Part shown: piece after piece, positions 21,783 through 33,865 of the stretch
Layout of the letters: each line of letters opens with the position of its first letter
Position numbering within the stretch: the stretch's first letter is position 1
From: Xylogone sp. PMI_703
Taxonomy: Eukaryota; Ascomycota; Leotiomycetes
NCBI GenBank assembly: GCA_021399445.1
Contig: JAJTUQ010000004.1
Span: forward strand, 5,394,001-5,458,000
Length of the DNA: 64,000 bases
Reading direction: 5' to 3'
Made by a program: the position numbers and the translations under genes
The notes under the pieces: generated by a model
Seen by the model: the letters and a program-made list of their open reading frames with translations, nothing else
Told to the model about the DNA's origin: nothing
Database searches by the model: none

Positions 21783-24700
21783 TGGTTCCTTTAGTTTATT
21801 TCTGGTCTTCTGTCACGGCTGCGTGGTATTCCTCTCTGGCCAGGATATCTCCTAACGTGCTCTAATTCCAACTTGCTATAACAGTCTTAAATAGCTATCA
21901 TTGCCGAAAGCTAAAATCACCGGTATCTCGGGGTCTAGTGCTCTTTAGCCAGAAAGCAGTGATGTCAGCAGGAGGTAATAGTTAGGTAAGAGTAGTTTGG
22001 GTTCCGTGAAGAAGCTCGTTTCTTCAGCCTAGTTCCATTTGCTGGATTTGTTGCTAGAGATAACTAGCTGGTCTTATATGTAGCCTCCACTGCACGCTTC
22101 ATACTGCTGAATAGGTCGTCTTCGAGTACATGAAAACTATCTGTACCTTGGATGATATTTTTTAGATACTCTTCTACTTTCTGGCTTTGCCTCCTTTTAG
22201 GCGATTTGCTATGGATTTGGACTCGTGGCGCCGTAGCAATGTACAGCTTATTCCGAAAATTGGCACCGGAGAGATGAGATGCTTCCTCAGAGCACACCAA
22301 GAACAGTGTATTCGAGAAAGTAATCTGTTAGAGGCGCTCTTTGATATGGCAAACTTGGCACATAACATATATTGATACCAAGAAGATAAAAGGGAAGAGT
22401 TAGAAAAGGATCAAGCAGACCAATTTATACCCTTAAGGAAAAAATTCAATAGACAATGTATTAAAAGAATTGAGATGATTCACTCGATTGAATTATATTC
22501 ATCCATAAGGATCCTACTTATTGATCATATCTAAAGAAAGTCGAATTCACCTAACTTCATATTCACCATGAGCTAGAGAAATTCACGCATCACACTCACA
22601 TATACGCTGTGTATTAGCCTATATCCAACCCCATGGTAAATGGCGTCACGGCTATTCCAGTTGAGCATTGCTATTTGAAATGATCGTCCTGGTGATAAAC
22701 ACTCCATGTTACTGAGCATGGCCGTTGTAATTGTCATCTTGGGCAAGGATAAGGAGAAAAGAGGGCACTAGGGAGCAGCTAGGAAGGGATGCATCCCAGC
22801 AAGCACACGTCGCAATGTGCAGGACGCTCTCTCCGTAGACCAGGGCCAGCCAGGACCAGGGCTGCCACCACCTCGTGGGCACCACGAATGTGAACTCCCC
22901 TTCCCACGCGCCATCTGGCCGGGCAGTGCAGTTGCTGTTACCGGTGCAGTAGCGCAGCGCAGGACCGAGCAGAATGACGGCAGAGTACAGCGCGGTGAGA
23001 GTGGCATTGAGGCTTGTACCGGTATGCTTGCTGCAGTATTGTACGGTATCTTGGTACCCAAGGCCGCTCTTTCTCCAGACCACACACACTCGTGACACTT
23101 CAATCGCCCAAAACCCATGGGTTCAAGCGCCTGATGACAGGCGCGCGCACTTCGCCACACTTTATGGCAAAAGACTGCAGTGGTATTGCCGTTGATGAGT
23201 CGCAACATGTAGGGGCCCTGGGGCCGCAAAGACCCAAGCCCGCCGCACAGCAAGAGAACGAGATCTGGCTGGGCCAAGGGGTCTTCAGCCCTGCTAGACG
23301 CGGCCTATGCGAAGGCCTATGCAGCCGCTATTCTGGAAGGATGGCGGCTGGCGAGCGCGGTGTAAGGCTGTAATTGGGTATCAAGATGGGCAGAGGCATT
23401 GGAGGGGAGTGGAATGGGTATCCAGCGGCCACTGGGTGCTGTTTTGGACCTGCAGATCGGTGCATTCGTTTGCTCTGGGGAATTGCAGCCAGCGCTGATG
23501 GGCTTTGCTGGGCGCGAGGTACTGTAAATCGGTGATGGAATGATGGGGAGCACGCGAGAGAAGTCGCAAGAGAGATAAATACTTGCGAAGTGGTCGGGTC
23601 CTTTGTTGGCGGAGAGTTCTCCTTCAAATCCCAGTTTACCTATCGCTGCACCTTGCATTTTCCAGGAGTTACAAGACAGAGGACTTCTCGGCCAAAGGAA
23701 TCTGCTGGTCGAATCCCATCATCACGTCTTCTTTGTGTTCCCAAGCACTCTGCGAGCAGCGAGACCCAAGCAACGCGCATTCGCACAGTGCATTTGACGA
23801 GCGACGGGACTGTTGCATTCGGCGCATCGGATTTCGTTGCCCCTCCTTCCTCCACGCGGACGGGAACCTCACAGGGCCTTCGATCCCTTCCATCATCCTC
23901 GTTGCGCAGAACGCCAGCAGCCACACGGGCGCCCAGAAGGTTGAGAAAACGTTTCAGACAAAAGGGAAGAAAGGAAGAAGAAAAAAGGGGTGGTGGGGTC
24001 CATAGTGATTGCCGGGCCGTTGAAGGTTGAGGTACTACTGTCTACTGTAGACTGTACAGATCCTCAAGGTACTTGTCCAAAGGTACCTTCCCAGCACCTT
24101 GTTCCAACCGGGGAGCACGGTTCCTTTCTCTTTGCGCCCATCCCACACCCTCTTCCCTCCATCTTCCTGCTTGTGGCCACTGTTGCATGCGTTTGCGCGG
24201 CGCATCTCCTTCCAGAAGAAGAGCTTGTCATAACTGCAAGTGCTATTATTATTGCTATTATTACTGTGAATCTTTTTATCTACTATCATCATTCCTGCTC
24301 CTCCTCCTTCTCGCTATCACCATCACCATCACCATCATCATCAAACCCCTCGACAGTTCTGTATCACTAAGCTGTAGCTAGCAGCTGGAACTCGCCGGTG
24401 CGCACGCTCTCGCCGCCGCTAAACGCCGCCCTGGGGCTCTGGTCCCAAGTGCCCCCTCACAAGTCCCCTGCGGAATCCACCAAACACTGACAAACCTGCG
24501 TGCCCCAAAGTCTCCTCTCTCCCAGCAGAAAAAAACCCCCGTCCACACCCAGAGCGCGCGAGCTGCAGGAAAGTTGCTCCCGAATCCTCGCACGCTGCTC
24601 GTGCAAGGCTCTTTCTGATATTTTCGTGCCTCTTGCTTGTTTGCCTCCTTCTGCGCGAACAAGAAGAGATACACAAAGACCACAGGCGACGCACGCTTCT

Positions 24701-24991
24701 TTTCTTCTCTTTTCCTTATTCTTTCTCGTCCAGCATCTTCGTCCCTCCCGTCCCTCATTATCGTTTCGCTACGCCAATCCGTCGCCCACCTTATCCATCT
24801 CCCCACTGAAAGTGGAGAAGCGAGGCACGAGAAAGTTGGTTCAACATTGCGACCAGATCCCCCTCCGCCCCTCCGTCGACGTTTCGAACGTGCTCTGGAT
24901 CTATATATCTGCTAGATTGTCTGTCGCCCTGGTGATCCAGATTTCCCCGGGCTTGTGGTAACAGGAAATCAAAAGGAAAACTTTGGCCAAG
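21783..24991. other. 3.2-kb intergenic spacer upstream of bem1
   Basis: AT-rich to about 22.7 kb, then GC-rich. Open frames on both strands between 22.7 and 24.9 kb overlap each other and match nothing. The last 600 bp are pyrimidine-rich and look like the bem1 leader. A small minus-strand frame at 22064-22300 is unrecognised. Confidence 0.5.
24315..24343. repeat. CATCAC-type microsatellite
   Basis: Tandem ATCACC/ATC units within the presumed bem1 promoter or leader. Confidence 0.7.
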
Positions 24992-27091
24992 ATGAAGGTG
25001 AGTGCGCGCTGCTCCCAGATCTTCGCTGCGTCGAAAGGCGCAATGCTCTTACTGTGGTGGCGGAAGCCAGTGTTGACTCGCGCTGCAGGCTCTTCGCAGA
25101 TCGATTAAAGGCGACAAGAACGAACCCCGAGTCCAGCATATCTCCATCACTCCCAAATCTGCGCTGGCCATCCAGCCTCCGAAGAAGGTGCGTTGCGATG
25201 CATTTACAAAAATAAAATTTGATGGGTCTATTTTGGATCTGGAAGGGGCCCAAAGCTGATGGTTTTTTGTTCTCTTTTTAGGTAATTCGCGCATTGTACG
25301 ATTATGAAGCTCAGTCAGCCCAGGAATTGAGCTTCTCGAAAGGTGATTTCTTCCATGTGATAGGGCGAGAGAACGATACCGATTGGTACGAGGCGTGTAA
25401 TCCTGCGGTGCCAGACGCCAGAGGATTGGTGCCTGTTCAGTATTTCCAGGCATTAGGGAAGACAGAAAGAGATAGCGGCCACTCCGACTCCTCACCGCCT
25501 GGATTAAAATCGCTAGATCACGACTCTGGCTACTCCGAGGGCCCAGCACCAGTAACATCAGGAATGGACGGCAGCCAGCGACTATCCAAGAATTCGGGGA
25601 AGAAGGGCACGGGGGCCATGGTCTACGGCATTGTCATGTACGACTTTGCCGCCGAGAGGCCAGATGAATTGGACGCGAAGGCGGGGGAAGCTATCATCGT
25701 CATCGCACAATCCAACCCAGAATGGTTTGTCGCGAAGCCAATTGGCCGATTGGGAGGTCCCGGATTGATTCCTGTATCTTTCATCGAAATTCGTGATATG
25801 ACCACGGGCAAGCCTGTCCCAGATCCGCTTGAGGCGGTTCAGAAGGCCGGTGTCCCCAAGGTGGAGGAGTGGAAGAAGATGGCAGCAGATTACAAGAACA
25901 GCAGCATAACACTTGGCAAGTTTGAGGCATCCGGCGGCCCTCAACAGCAACAGACCGGTCTGGAGCAAAACATGGATAGGATGAGTTTGCAGCAAAGCGC
26001 TCGACAGAGCCAGAGTCAAAACAATGCCTATGTACGTGCCTCCACCGCCATTTTTGGCAATAGTTTTCCCCGCCTTATCGTTGTTCAGGATACTGATTTT
26101 CCCGTTTCTATAGAGACAGTCGCAGCAAGGTAGAGGATCGCAGCCGGTTCAGGCCCAGCAGAATCCTTATGCGCCAGTTACAAAGCCTGCCTCCCAACTA
26201 TACGCCCCGATATCAGCTCGCATACCGAGATATTGCTTTGCAGAAGATAAGTATTGGTTTGTGATAGAAGCTGCTCTAGAAGATGGTCGGCACTGGGAGT
26301 TATCTCGTTACTACGAAGATTTCTACGACTTTCAGATAGCTCTTCTGACAGAATTCCCTGCCGAAGCTGGTAACACCGGGACCCAGAAGAGGACTCTTCC
26401 ATACATGCCTGGACCGGTCAATTATGTTACAGATGCCATCACAGAAGGCAGGCAACACAACCTCGACGCTTATGTAAAGAATCTCCTACAACAGCCACCA
26501 TATATCTCACGATGCAACCTGGTCAAGCAATTCTTTGCTCCTCGAGAAGGGGACTACGAAATGGATCCAAATGTTGCCAATGAAGAATATCGGTTGTCAG
26601 GGGCTTCGCAGCAATCTTCCAACGATTCCCCAAGCAATGCTGCATCGCGACAGTCATCACGAGGCAATTTGAACGGGGCAGGTTATGCTGGACTCTCGGC
26701 TGCCCCAGCCCGTAGCTCGCCACACCAAAGGGGGCAGGCATCCATCTCAGGGAATGGACCGCAGGGCCCAACACGGCAAGCGTCTTCACTCTCCCAGCCA
26801 TCCAGCACTTCAGTAACATCTGCTCCCCCGGCAAATGGTGGTCAACAGACCATGGCCATGAAGGTTAAGATTTACTACGGCGATGATCTCATTGCTATCC
26901 GGGTGCCGAGTGATATCCAGTACCAGCAACTCTACGATAAGATCAAGGAAAGACTGAAGATACCCGGTGGAGAAGAGATTGCTCTTTACTATAAGGATGA
27001 GAGTTCGGGTGAGAAGCCTAACTTGATGAGCAATAACGACCTGGATGTTGCTCTTCAAAGGAATGACAAGCTTGTCATATATGTTGAATAG
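24992..27091 (+). CDS. bem1: cell polarity scaffold Bem1/Scd2
   Basis: Scaffold that brings Cdc42, its exchange factor Cdc24 and PAK kinases together at sites of polarised growth. Exons 24992-24997, 25089-25187, 25282-26031 and 26114-27091 give 610 aa. Domains run in the canonical order: SH3-1 about 36-93 (ALYDYEAQSAQELSF), SH3-2 about 149-206 (MYDFAAERPDELDAK, then GLIPVSFIEI), PX about 320-430 (with YYEDFYDFQIALLTEFP), a Ser/Gln-rich linker, and a C-terminal PB1 about 533-610 (KVKIYYGDDLIAIRVP) that binds Cdc24. The first coding exon is only ATG AAG, with a GTGAGT donor. The second encodes the conserved basic ALRRSIKGDK start. A long GC-rich spacer precedes the gene. Confidence 0.96.
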
Positions 27092-28743
27092 AACCGAACT
27101 CGACCATAGGAAGCCCGCGTTGGGAAGTGGCTTGAACTAAGCAGCGGTTGAATGACAGTGGACGAACTTCGACACCATTTTGACATTAACATACTTTTAC
27201 CTGGAACGATTTTTATTCTTATCTACACCAAATTTCTAGTCGATCTCTAGCGCTACTTACTGTTTGACATTCTACAACTGTCAAAAATCTCAACGAAAAG
27301 TATAGCGCCCTAGTGATCAGTTTGAAGTGGAATACCCCCCTTTTCTATTCAAGAATATTCTTTTGACTATCTTCTATTATTCCCCTTAGGGTCCGTGAAG
27401 ATTATAGGGGATAATTGGCGTCATACGGAAATCTTTATTTGCAGGTGTTTTGTGATTATTATTGCTACTATTACAGTATCATTTTTTCTTATCTCTCGTG
27501 AGGGTCAGCATATTTTACCAGGCTAAGGAACATATGTCATGGAAATCTTTTTCCTTTGTTAAGTAGGGAGGAAATATGGGAGGAAAGAGTTTATACCGGA
27601 AAGTGATTTAGCGAGAATACTTTGTCGAGCGGGAAAAGAGATATCATGAGTTGACGGCGATGTTGACATTGACGTTGGGATCGATGGATGATGGATCTGA
27701 TCTGATTGGGGGTTAGGAATGATGAAACAGAAGTTCAAAAGCAGATTCCTGGTACCTATACCTTTACATACTCGGAGTTTGTTACATTTACAAAGTCTTT
27801 TGCACTTATTTAAGAATCTCTCTGCTCTCTGTTACTACGGTGTCTGCTTTCCAAACTCCCTTTTCTACTTCACTCGTATTTAATACCAACCTCCGCCCCT
27901 TAGCTGTATCACTTAGGCCTCCGAATTCTTGGAAAATGCCTTAGGATAACCAGATCCACTGCATGGAAGTTAAACTCTCTTATATGGAACGTTAGTGTAT
28001 ATAATGTGCAGTACAGTTCTTGAGATTTCAGAAGTATGTAACTTGGAAGGCTACTAGTCTCACGATGAATAATGAAGAGAGTTAAGGTTTGGCACAAAAA
28101 GCCACTTGAACTCCTCAACCATAATAACTTGTTAAAATCAGCCACCCAATTTAATCTTGCTGAGTAGCTATTTTAAAGCGAGTGCTGCTTCGAAAGATGG
28201 CCCCTTTCCTCTTATTGGATTGTTCCCCTAGTATACATATAACTACGCAAGTAGGAAGGTCTTACCGATGATACAAAATAGCACGGAAGTTGAAATATAT
28301 AGAGCACGCCTCTTAGGTTGATTATTATAATGGCAAGGTGGGAAGTGAACTCTTTATTGGACTACGGCTGTTCATGATTATATTATCATTAAATCGTTCC
28401 TATCGTCATAATCTAAACATACGGGCTCTGGGCCTGTGATTGCAGCAGCAGAAGTAAGACTAGGAGCATTTGTCTAGTCATTTCTCTAAGGTCAGTTTTG
28501 GTTGTGAAGGCTTCGAGTCCTGCTAATTGAATTAGCTTTATCATTGAAGTATACAATCGATCAAGATCTCACCTTGTGCTGCTACGGCTTTTGTGTGAAT
28601 TTCTGGTCCACACGGGTATCAAAAATGTGACTCAGTATCCTCCCTGATTCCGAGTCTGACTCAGGCTTGCTATGACTGCTTTTTAGCACTGTGTCATTAT
28701 CTCAGTTGTTTGATATATTCCCTCTGTATAATAAATTCCTGGC
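27092..28743. other. intergenic, convergent
   Basis: AT-rich spacer between bem1 and a minus-strand gene. It holds both 3' UTRs. No gene or repeat recognised. Confidence 0.5.
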
Positions 28744-29760
28744 TTATACAACCACGTGCATCGACATATGTTCAACTGCATCTTTAATCGATCGGAACCA
28801 CCTATGATTAACACAATAAGGGCATCTGACGGGGGGCTCTCCGACTGCTTGTAGCGCAGCAGACGACCGATCTGGAACGGGTGGGGCCACAATTCCTGCT
28901 GCTGCATGTAACGCAAACGGTTGTGGTTGTGGTGGTGGCTGTGGAGGAGACATATTTCGAAACGGGTCTCCAGGTGCTGCGCTCATATCGGGCATTTGCA
29001 TTTCAGCTGGCTGGTGATGGTGGTCTGCAGGTTCAGAGGTTCCTGACCTTTCACCTGACTTCTTCAAAATCTCAGTCTTAGCTCTTCGGCACTGCTGTAG
29101 GTGCACTTCTTGACCAAATTCTCGGAGTAAACACTCCCGTATGTCCATAGGAGTCGTGTCTTTGGTGATATTCATGAGTCGAGGCAGTATATCCATCAAG
29201 AAAGGCAGTCGGGACGCGCTATTCCTTTGCACCTTTGGCAATACGGGAACATGACTTGCACTCCCGCTTACTGGTCCGATTACTCTTGCTCCTCCAACGA
29301 TAACTCCTCCATCTTGATCAGGAAGCCCCATTCCACGCGCGCCCGGCGTTCCGTTCTGTCCTCCCATCCCTACTCCCATATTTCCATTATTTAACGCGGA
29401 ATTTGCGCTGGCCTGAACCCGCATAAGTTCCTCCACGTTGCCATTGAGGCAGGTGTGTTGTTCTTTTAGAACTGTGACCCTTGCCAAAGGTTCACGATTT
29501 GGTTTCCTCTCCCAGTTGCACCGAATAACAAACGGGCAGTTTGGATCTCTCTTGCAGCCGACGCGCACGCGACCGGTGTCGGATTTCAAAATTCGCGGTT
29601 CAAAATGTGCTTCGATTGCCCAGGCGTGCAGGGCTTCTTTAAACGCTTTCAGCGAGGGGAATTCCTGTCGTAGGTAGATCGCGGGCATTGTGGTGTAGTT
29701 GTGGTAGTGAGGACAAGAGTGGAGGGATTCATGGGGTGACATTGGATTGTTGGATGCCAC
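28744..29760 (-). CDS. WRKY-GCM1/FAR1-like DNA-binding protein with C2H2 finger
   Basis: 338 aa, no intron. Residues about 30-105 form a MuDR/FAR1-type N-terminal DNA-binding module of the WRKY-GCM1 superfamily: FPSLKAFKEALHAWA, then RVGCKRDPNCPFVIRCNW and LKEQHTC, supplying C-x5-C and H-x-C zinc ligands. Residues about 180-225 (LPFLMDILPRLMNI, MDIRECLLREFGQEV, CRRAK) resemble the helical segment that precedes the catalytic domain in Mutator-like transposases. That catalytic DDE domain is absent. A Pro/Gln-rich linker and a C-terminal finger C-x2-C-x14-H-x3-H (from CPYC) end the protein. It looks like a transposase DNA-binding part turned into a transcription factor; the origin is inference. 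The stop follows directly after the finger, so the protein looks complete. Confidence 0.75.
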   Translation of the reverse strand: MASNNPMSPHESLHSCPHYHNYTTMPAIYLRQEFPSLKAFKEALHAWAIEAHFEPRILKSDTGRVRVGCKRDPNCPFVIRCNWERKPNREPLARVTVLKEQHTCLNGNVEELMRVQASANSALNNGNMGVGMGGQNGTPGARGMGLPDQDGGVIVGGARVIGPVSGSASHVPVLPKVQRNSASRLPFLMDILPRLMNITKDTTPMDIRECLLREFGQEVHLQQCRRAKTEILKKSGERSGTSEPADHHHQPAEMQMPDMSAAPGDPFRNMSPPQPPPQPQPFALHAAAGIVAPPVPDRSSAALQAVGEPPVRCPYCVNHRWFRSIKDAVEHMSMHVVV

Positions 29761-29903
29761 AACAATTGCTTAATAGCCTAATTGAGGCCTTCAATATCAG
29801 GCAAATGTACCCACATGGAGTGTTTCGTCTTCAGTAGCCTTGCCTATATTGATGGCTTTATAAACTACCTGAGTCGCGAATCTTTGTAGCAGAATAAAAG
29901 CTG

Positions 29904-31184
29904 TTAGATGCCAAGTAAGGCTCCCCTTGTTGATGGAGCGAGATGCAGTCTCCAAAGCTTTTGCTCAGCACAAAGAAAGATTTCTCCGTGCCATCCAAAG
30001 CAAAAGTTCGCTACTCCTCCAGGGACTAATATCCTGCCGATCAGGTTTCCGGCAGGGTTCCAGACTTCAATACCATCTCCACATCCAGAATACACGTTCC
30101 CATGCAGGTCACACTTTATCCCATCCGGAATGAAGTCAACTGCGTAGGCAAACAGTCTTCGATTCGTCAAGAAAGGCGCTCCTGATCGAATCGTAACATC
30201 AAAAGCGTAAATGGTGGCCGGCCTGTCAGTAAACATAAGTTGCAAGCTCTCAAGGATACGGTAATCTTGCTTACCTTTCTGGATCCCTGCTACCATCGCC
30301 ATGGAGATAGCCCGTATCGGTAATATAGACGGTGCTTTCATCTGGACTAAAGCAAATACCATTGGGTCGATCAAACCCATCAGCTACTACTCGTATGTCC
30401 CCAGTGCTTGGATCGAATCGATAGACTTGATTTGGAAGTTGTGGTTTTCGACGGAAATCCTGCTCGTATCCATAGATTGGATCCGTAAACCATATGCATC
30501 CATCTCTAGAAACAACTACATCATTGACAGAGTTAAAGTCCCTTCCATGGAAATTTGTAATCATTGGTCTCGGTGGAGCACCTCGCGGCATGTAGTATAT
30601 TCCACCAGAGCCAGGTTTATCTGAGCCCTGTGAACAGAAGAGTATTCCATCCTTATAATTCACACCACCATTGGGCATGTCCATTCCCGCTGGTGGGCGC
30701 AGTTTAGCCCATTCAACTTTGTGGATGAAGTTGTCTTCGTTACGACCAAATTTCAATCTTGAGATGAGTATTGTTGGATATTTGGCACTGCTTGTTGACT
30801 GTAGAAGGGAAGATGTAACATAGAGCTCCTCGTGATCTGGTAGGAAGACACATGCTTCATGGAAGAACGGGTTGTTTGATGAGCCTTCAGTGCTCAGGAG
30901 TAAGGAATGACTGGGATTCCCGACCAAGTCTGCAAAACTAGAATCATATTGAAGAATCATCAATTCATCTTGTGGATTATACAAGGTTCTGAGGGAGAAT
31001 CAGCCGTAGAACTTTCTTTTGACGTTATCGCATGTAGACAACTAACTTGATCTTGCCACTACTTTCACTAAGGCGATCAATAATCTGTGGACCGTTAAAT
31101 AAAGCCGGATTAAGATGATGTTGTCTAAAATACCTGGACTTTAGTAGCCTTAGACACAATATCTGAATTGGTTATTGTCGTCAT
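29904..31184 (-). pseudogene. SMP-30/gluconolactonase-like protein, one-base frame break
   Basis: Six-bladed beta-propeller lactone hydrolase family. Exon segments 31184-31047, 30988-30275 and 30222-29904 join over 58- and 52-nt introns. Family blocks are clear: FHEACVFLPDHEELYVTS, MPNGGVNYKDGILFCSQG, FNSVNDVVVSRDGCIWFTDP, DRPNGICFSPDESTVYITD and a C-terminal GIEVWNPAGNLIG. The downstream frame is open back to LNPALFNGPQIIDRLSESSG but has no ATG; the only nearby start (31184) is one frame off. The switch falls in a T4 run (minus strand; 31127-31130). Removing one T gives exactly 390 codons. So the locus is either freshly inactivated or mis-sequenced. No signal peptide is seen at the 31184 start, suggesting a cytosolic enzyme. 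The gene lies 143 bp downstream of the start of the WRKY-GCM1-like gene. Confidence 0.8.
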
Positions 31185-31931
31185 TCTTATCTGACGAGTG
31201 TTGTAGGGGATAGCTAATAGGATGTATGTTAAATTCAATGGACGTACGGGAAATGTGAACAAGGTGGGGTGTCTTGTCACTCTATTGAGCGAGTCGCATC
31301 TACAATTATGTTAAGTATTGCTTTCCCTTTAGCACTAGAATTTTGATATTCTTAGATATTTGGTAATAATGAACTAAATGCAACTATAGGAACGTTTCTT
31401 GATCGGCCGTGACTCGCTCTCGGCCAACCCTGACCTCTGTAATATACGTTTCAATCTGGCTAACTATGAGCTTACGGAAGGAGCCAATGATCTGCTAGCG
31501 GAGTGGTGTCGATAATATAACCTGCTACACACAAATAACTTCATGGCTAAGCGCTCATAAGAGAAGTTATAGTTACAGTCAAACGAAGAGCAGGCGCATA
31601 GACACATGTGCACGTGATTTGGGTTAATTGGATGATTCAAAAACACCACACATCCTTGTTACGATGCCGGAAGTTTTAAATGTCTATAGAGGACTATATC
31701 GTATTTCGATTTATTCTCTCATATAACCGTGCTAGGAATTTCAAGATGAGAGACCATGTGGTTCAGAACAGACAAACACACGCATAGTCGAAGTATACTG
31801 GCCAAAAATTCGGTTTAGGACATGATGCGACGTGTAATTGATTCTATATATACACTTCGAATGTCATCAATTCATTGATGAGACTCCGGACCCAAACATT
31901 TGTCTATATTCTCGATTCCTCATGCATCCAT
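31185..31931. other. intergenic
   Basis: AT-rich spacer between two minus-strand genes, containing the lactonase-like promoter and the atp19 3' UTR. Nothing else recognised. Confidence 0.5.
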
Positions 31932-32343
31932 CTAGTGTTTTCCCTTCTTCTCCTCAGCCTCGGCGTTCTTCAAGAATTCCCTACATCGTTATTAGATAAA
32001 GCTTTGAACAATAAAATCCTATTAAGTCGTAGCACAAGGGAGTTGACGTACTTAATGAAGCTCTCCTCGTCTGCACTCTGGGCCTTAATTGGTGGTGTCT
32101 GAGTCTGCTTCTTGGATCCCCCCGATAATCCCCAATAGGCCAACCCGAAAGTGGTGGCAAGAGTTGCCATCGAGAGCTACACGATAATCAGTTACAATTG
32201 CCTTCGATCCGGACAGAAGTCTTGGTATCCATCAATTGGTCATCGGACACATTTCGAAGATTCTTCCAACCTTCTGCCTATGCAGATTAACTCACGTAGT
32301 GGGAGCCAATTTTCTGGCCGGCAATAGTGTACATAGCAACCAT
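31932..32343 (-). CDS. atp19: mitochondrial ATP synthase subunit K (Atp19)
   Basis: Small Fo-associated subunit of the mitochondrial ATP synthase dimer in the inner membrane. Exons 32343-32296, 32176-32052 and 31980-31932 give 73 aa, close to yeast Atp19 (68 aa). The N-terminus MVAMYTIAGQKIGSHY and one membrane helix (ATLATTFGLAYWGL) are followed by PPIKAQSADEESFIKEFLKN and a lysine-rich tail ending in KGKH, the typical fungal layout. Introns are 119 and 71 nt, donors GTGAGT and GTACGT. The gene is too split to appear as one frame. It is divergent from mtp18, sharing a 354-bp spacer. Confidence 0.9.
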
Positions 32344-32697
32344 CTTGAAGGCTTAGAAGTCTAACGAATCACGGGTGATTGGATAGAAGATTTGACGTCG
32401 ATTGAGGTTTGCAGAGGAGGTTGCTTAACTTTGAAGCTTCCGAACTGTGAGGTCTTGGCGCCGGACAGGGATAGCCGACATTCACCCGTGGTCGGCCGTT
32501 GCCAGCTCCCACATTCCGAACTACATCATTCATCCCGAGGCGAAGCATTCGCAACTTGGAACAACTTATGCGCAGATTGTGTAAAATCCTTCCCCGCATT
32601 CAAGTTCGCAGTCACCCAGTCTCTGGTTCGTATCAATCGTTAACTGGCTTTCTGCCATAATCTTAGGAATTTTTAGAATTGGATTTTGTAGAGTAAT
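32344..32697. promoter_or_regulatory. bidirectional promoter atp19 / mtp18
   Basis: 354 bp separate the two start codons of divergent nuclear genes for mitochondrial proteins. No specific factor site is claimed. Confidence 0.6.
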
Positions 32698-33588
32698 ATG
32701 ACTGGCAAAGATTCCAGCACGGTACAGAATGAGGGGAAGTCGCCGCAACTGCCAGAACCAGAGAAATTAAAACCTGCTCTGCAGAGGATTATAGACAAAG
32801 CTGATAAGGAGGATAACTTTTATGATGAACTTTATGATGGCTAGTAAGTTACCTTTGTTGCTCATCTGTATTTTATTATGTCTTCATGGAGCTAATGAAT
32901 ATATCACAGTGCTCCCGACAGTACCGAGTCAAGTATTCGATATGCCGCATACGCATCACGTATACGAACAGCCTTGCTATCGGCGCATCGATATGTAGCT
33001 TATACATCAGATATTGGTGAATCATTCCGACCCGTTGCGCATCCTAACATTGTACGAGCTGCATATGGTATTTCCTGGGCCTACATTCTGGGTGACGTCG
33101 CGCACGAGGGGTACAAGTCCTATTGTAGCAACCAGAGGATATTGCATCCAGAACTTCCTCGTACTGCAGAGAAAGATCACTACAACAATGCGCTTACAGA
33201 CAAAAAGAATCCAGCGCAGACCGAATCAGAGATTAAACCAGGAACAGTACCTCCTCTTGAGGATTACAGGACTGTCATGGCCCAGAGAGTAATATTTCAG
33301 AGCATAGCAAGTATGGGACTACCGGCATTCACCATCCATAGCATTGTGAAATATTCCGGGCGCGCCCTAAAAACCACGAAAAGTGTCCGACTCAGGATGT
33401 ATGGACCGATAGGGCTTGGTCTGGCTGCTGTTCCAGCCTTACCATACCTGTTTGATAAGCCAGTTGAAGAGGCTGTGGAATGGGTATTCCACAAAGGCTT
33501 TGAAACATTTGGAGGCCACTCTGCCGTTGGCGATGCTCCTGCAACTGGACGGGAGAAGAAACTAGAGCATGGTAAAAAGGATTTGTGA
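32698..33588 (+). CDS. mtp18: mitochondrial fission process protein 1 (Mtp18)
   Basis: Inner mitochondrial membrane protein of the MTFP1/MTP18 family, linked to mitochondrial fission. Exons 32698-32843 and 32910-33588, with a 66-nt GTAAGT/CAG intron, give 274 aa. Family blocks: SIRYAAYASRIRTAL, YVAYTSDIGESFRPVAHP, VRAAYGISWAYILGDVAHEG, and later MAQRVIFQSIASMGLPAFTIH plus GLGLAAVPALPYLFDKPVEE, each part of hydrophobic segments. The C-terminus is charged. The fungal protein carries an acidic N-terminal extension of about 45 residues compared with the animal protein. The start ATG gives an exon whose phase matches the downstream exon. Confidence 0.92.
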
Positions 33589-33865
33589 GGAACCGGAATG
33601 TATGGGTGGATAAAACATGGCATATGGCGTTGGGGGAACTCTCGACTTTGTTGCAGTGCATACGACAGACAAGAAGGTCTAGTCGAAATCGCCGAATAAA
33701 ATAGCTGTATAAGTAGAAATTCCAAAAGGTCAATTGTAGACCATTGCTACTACTGGCGAGGAACTGTAATGTCCCCTGTTGTTGTTACTGTTTCAATTGT
33801 TCCTATGATGAAATCTCGACTATCGAGCCTTCTAAAAAATAAGACCATAGGATCTTACTATCTAG

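Noticed and set aside
22064..22300. 78-aa minus-strand frame
   Set aside because: Short, no clear ATG start and no recognisable motif.
28500..28540. GGCTTCGAGTCCTGC resembling a tRNA T-arm
   Set aside because: No A box, acceptor pairing or anticodon arm could be fitted around it.
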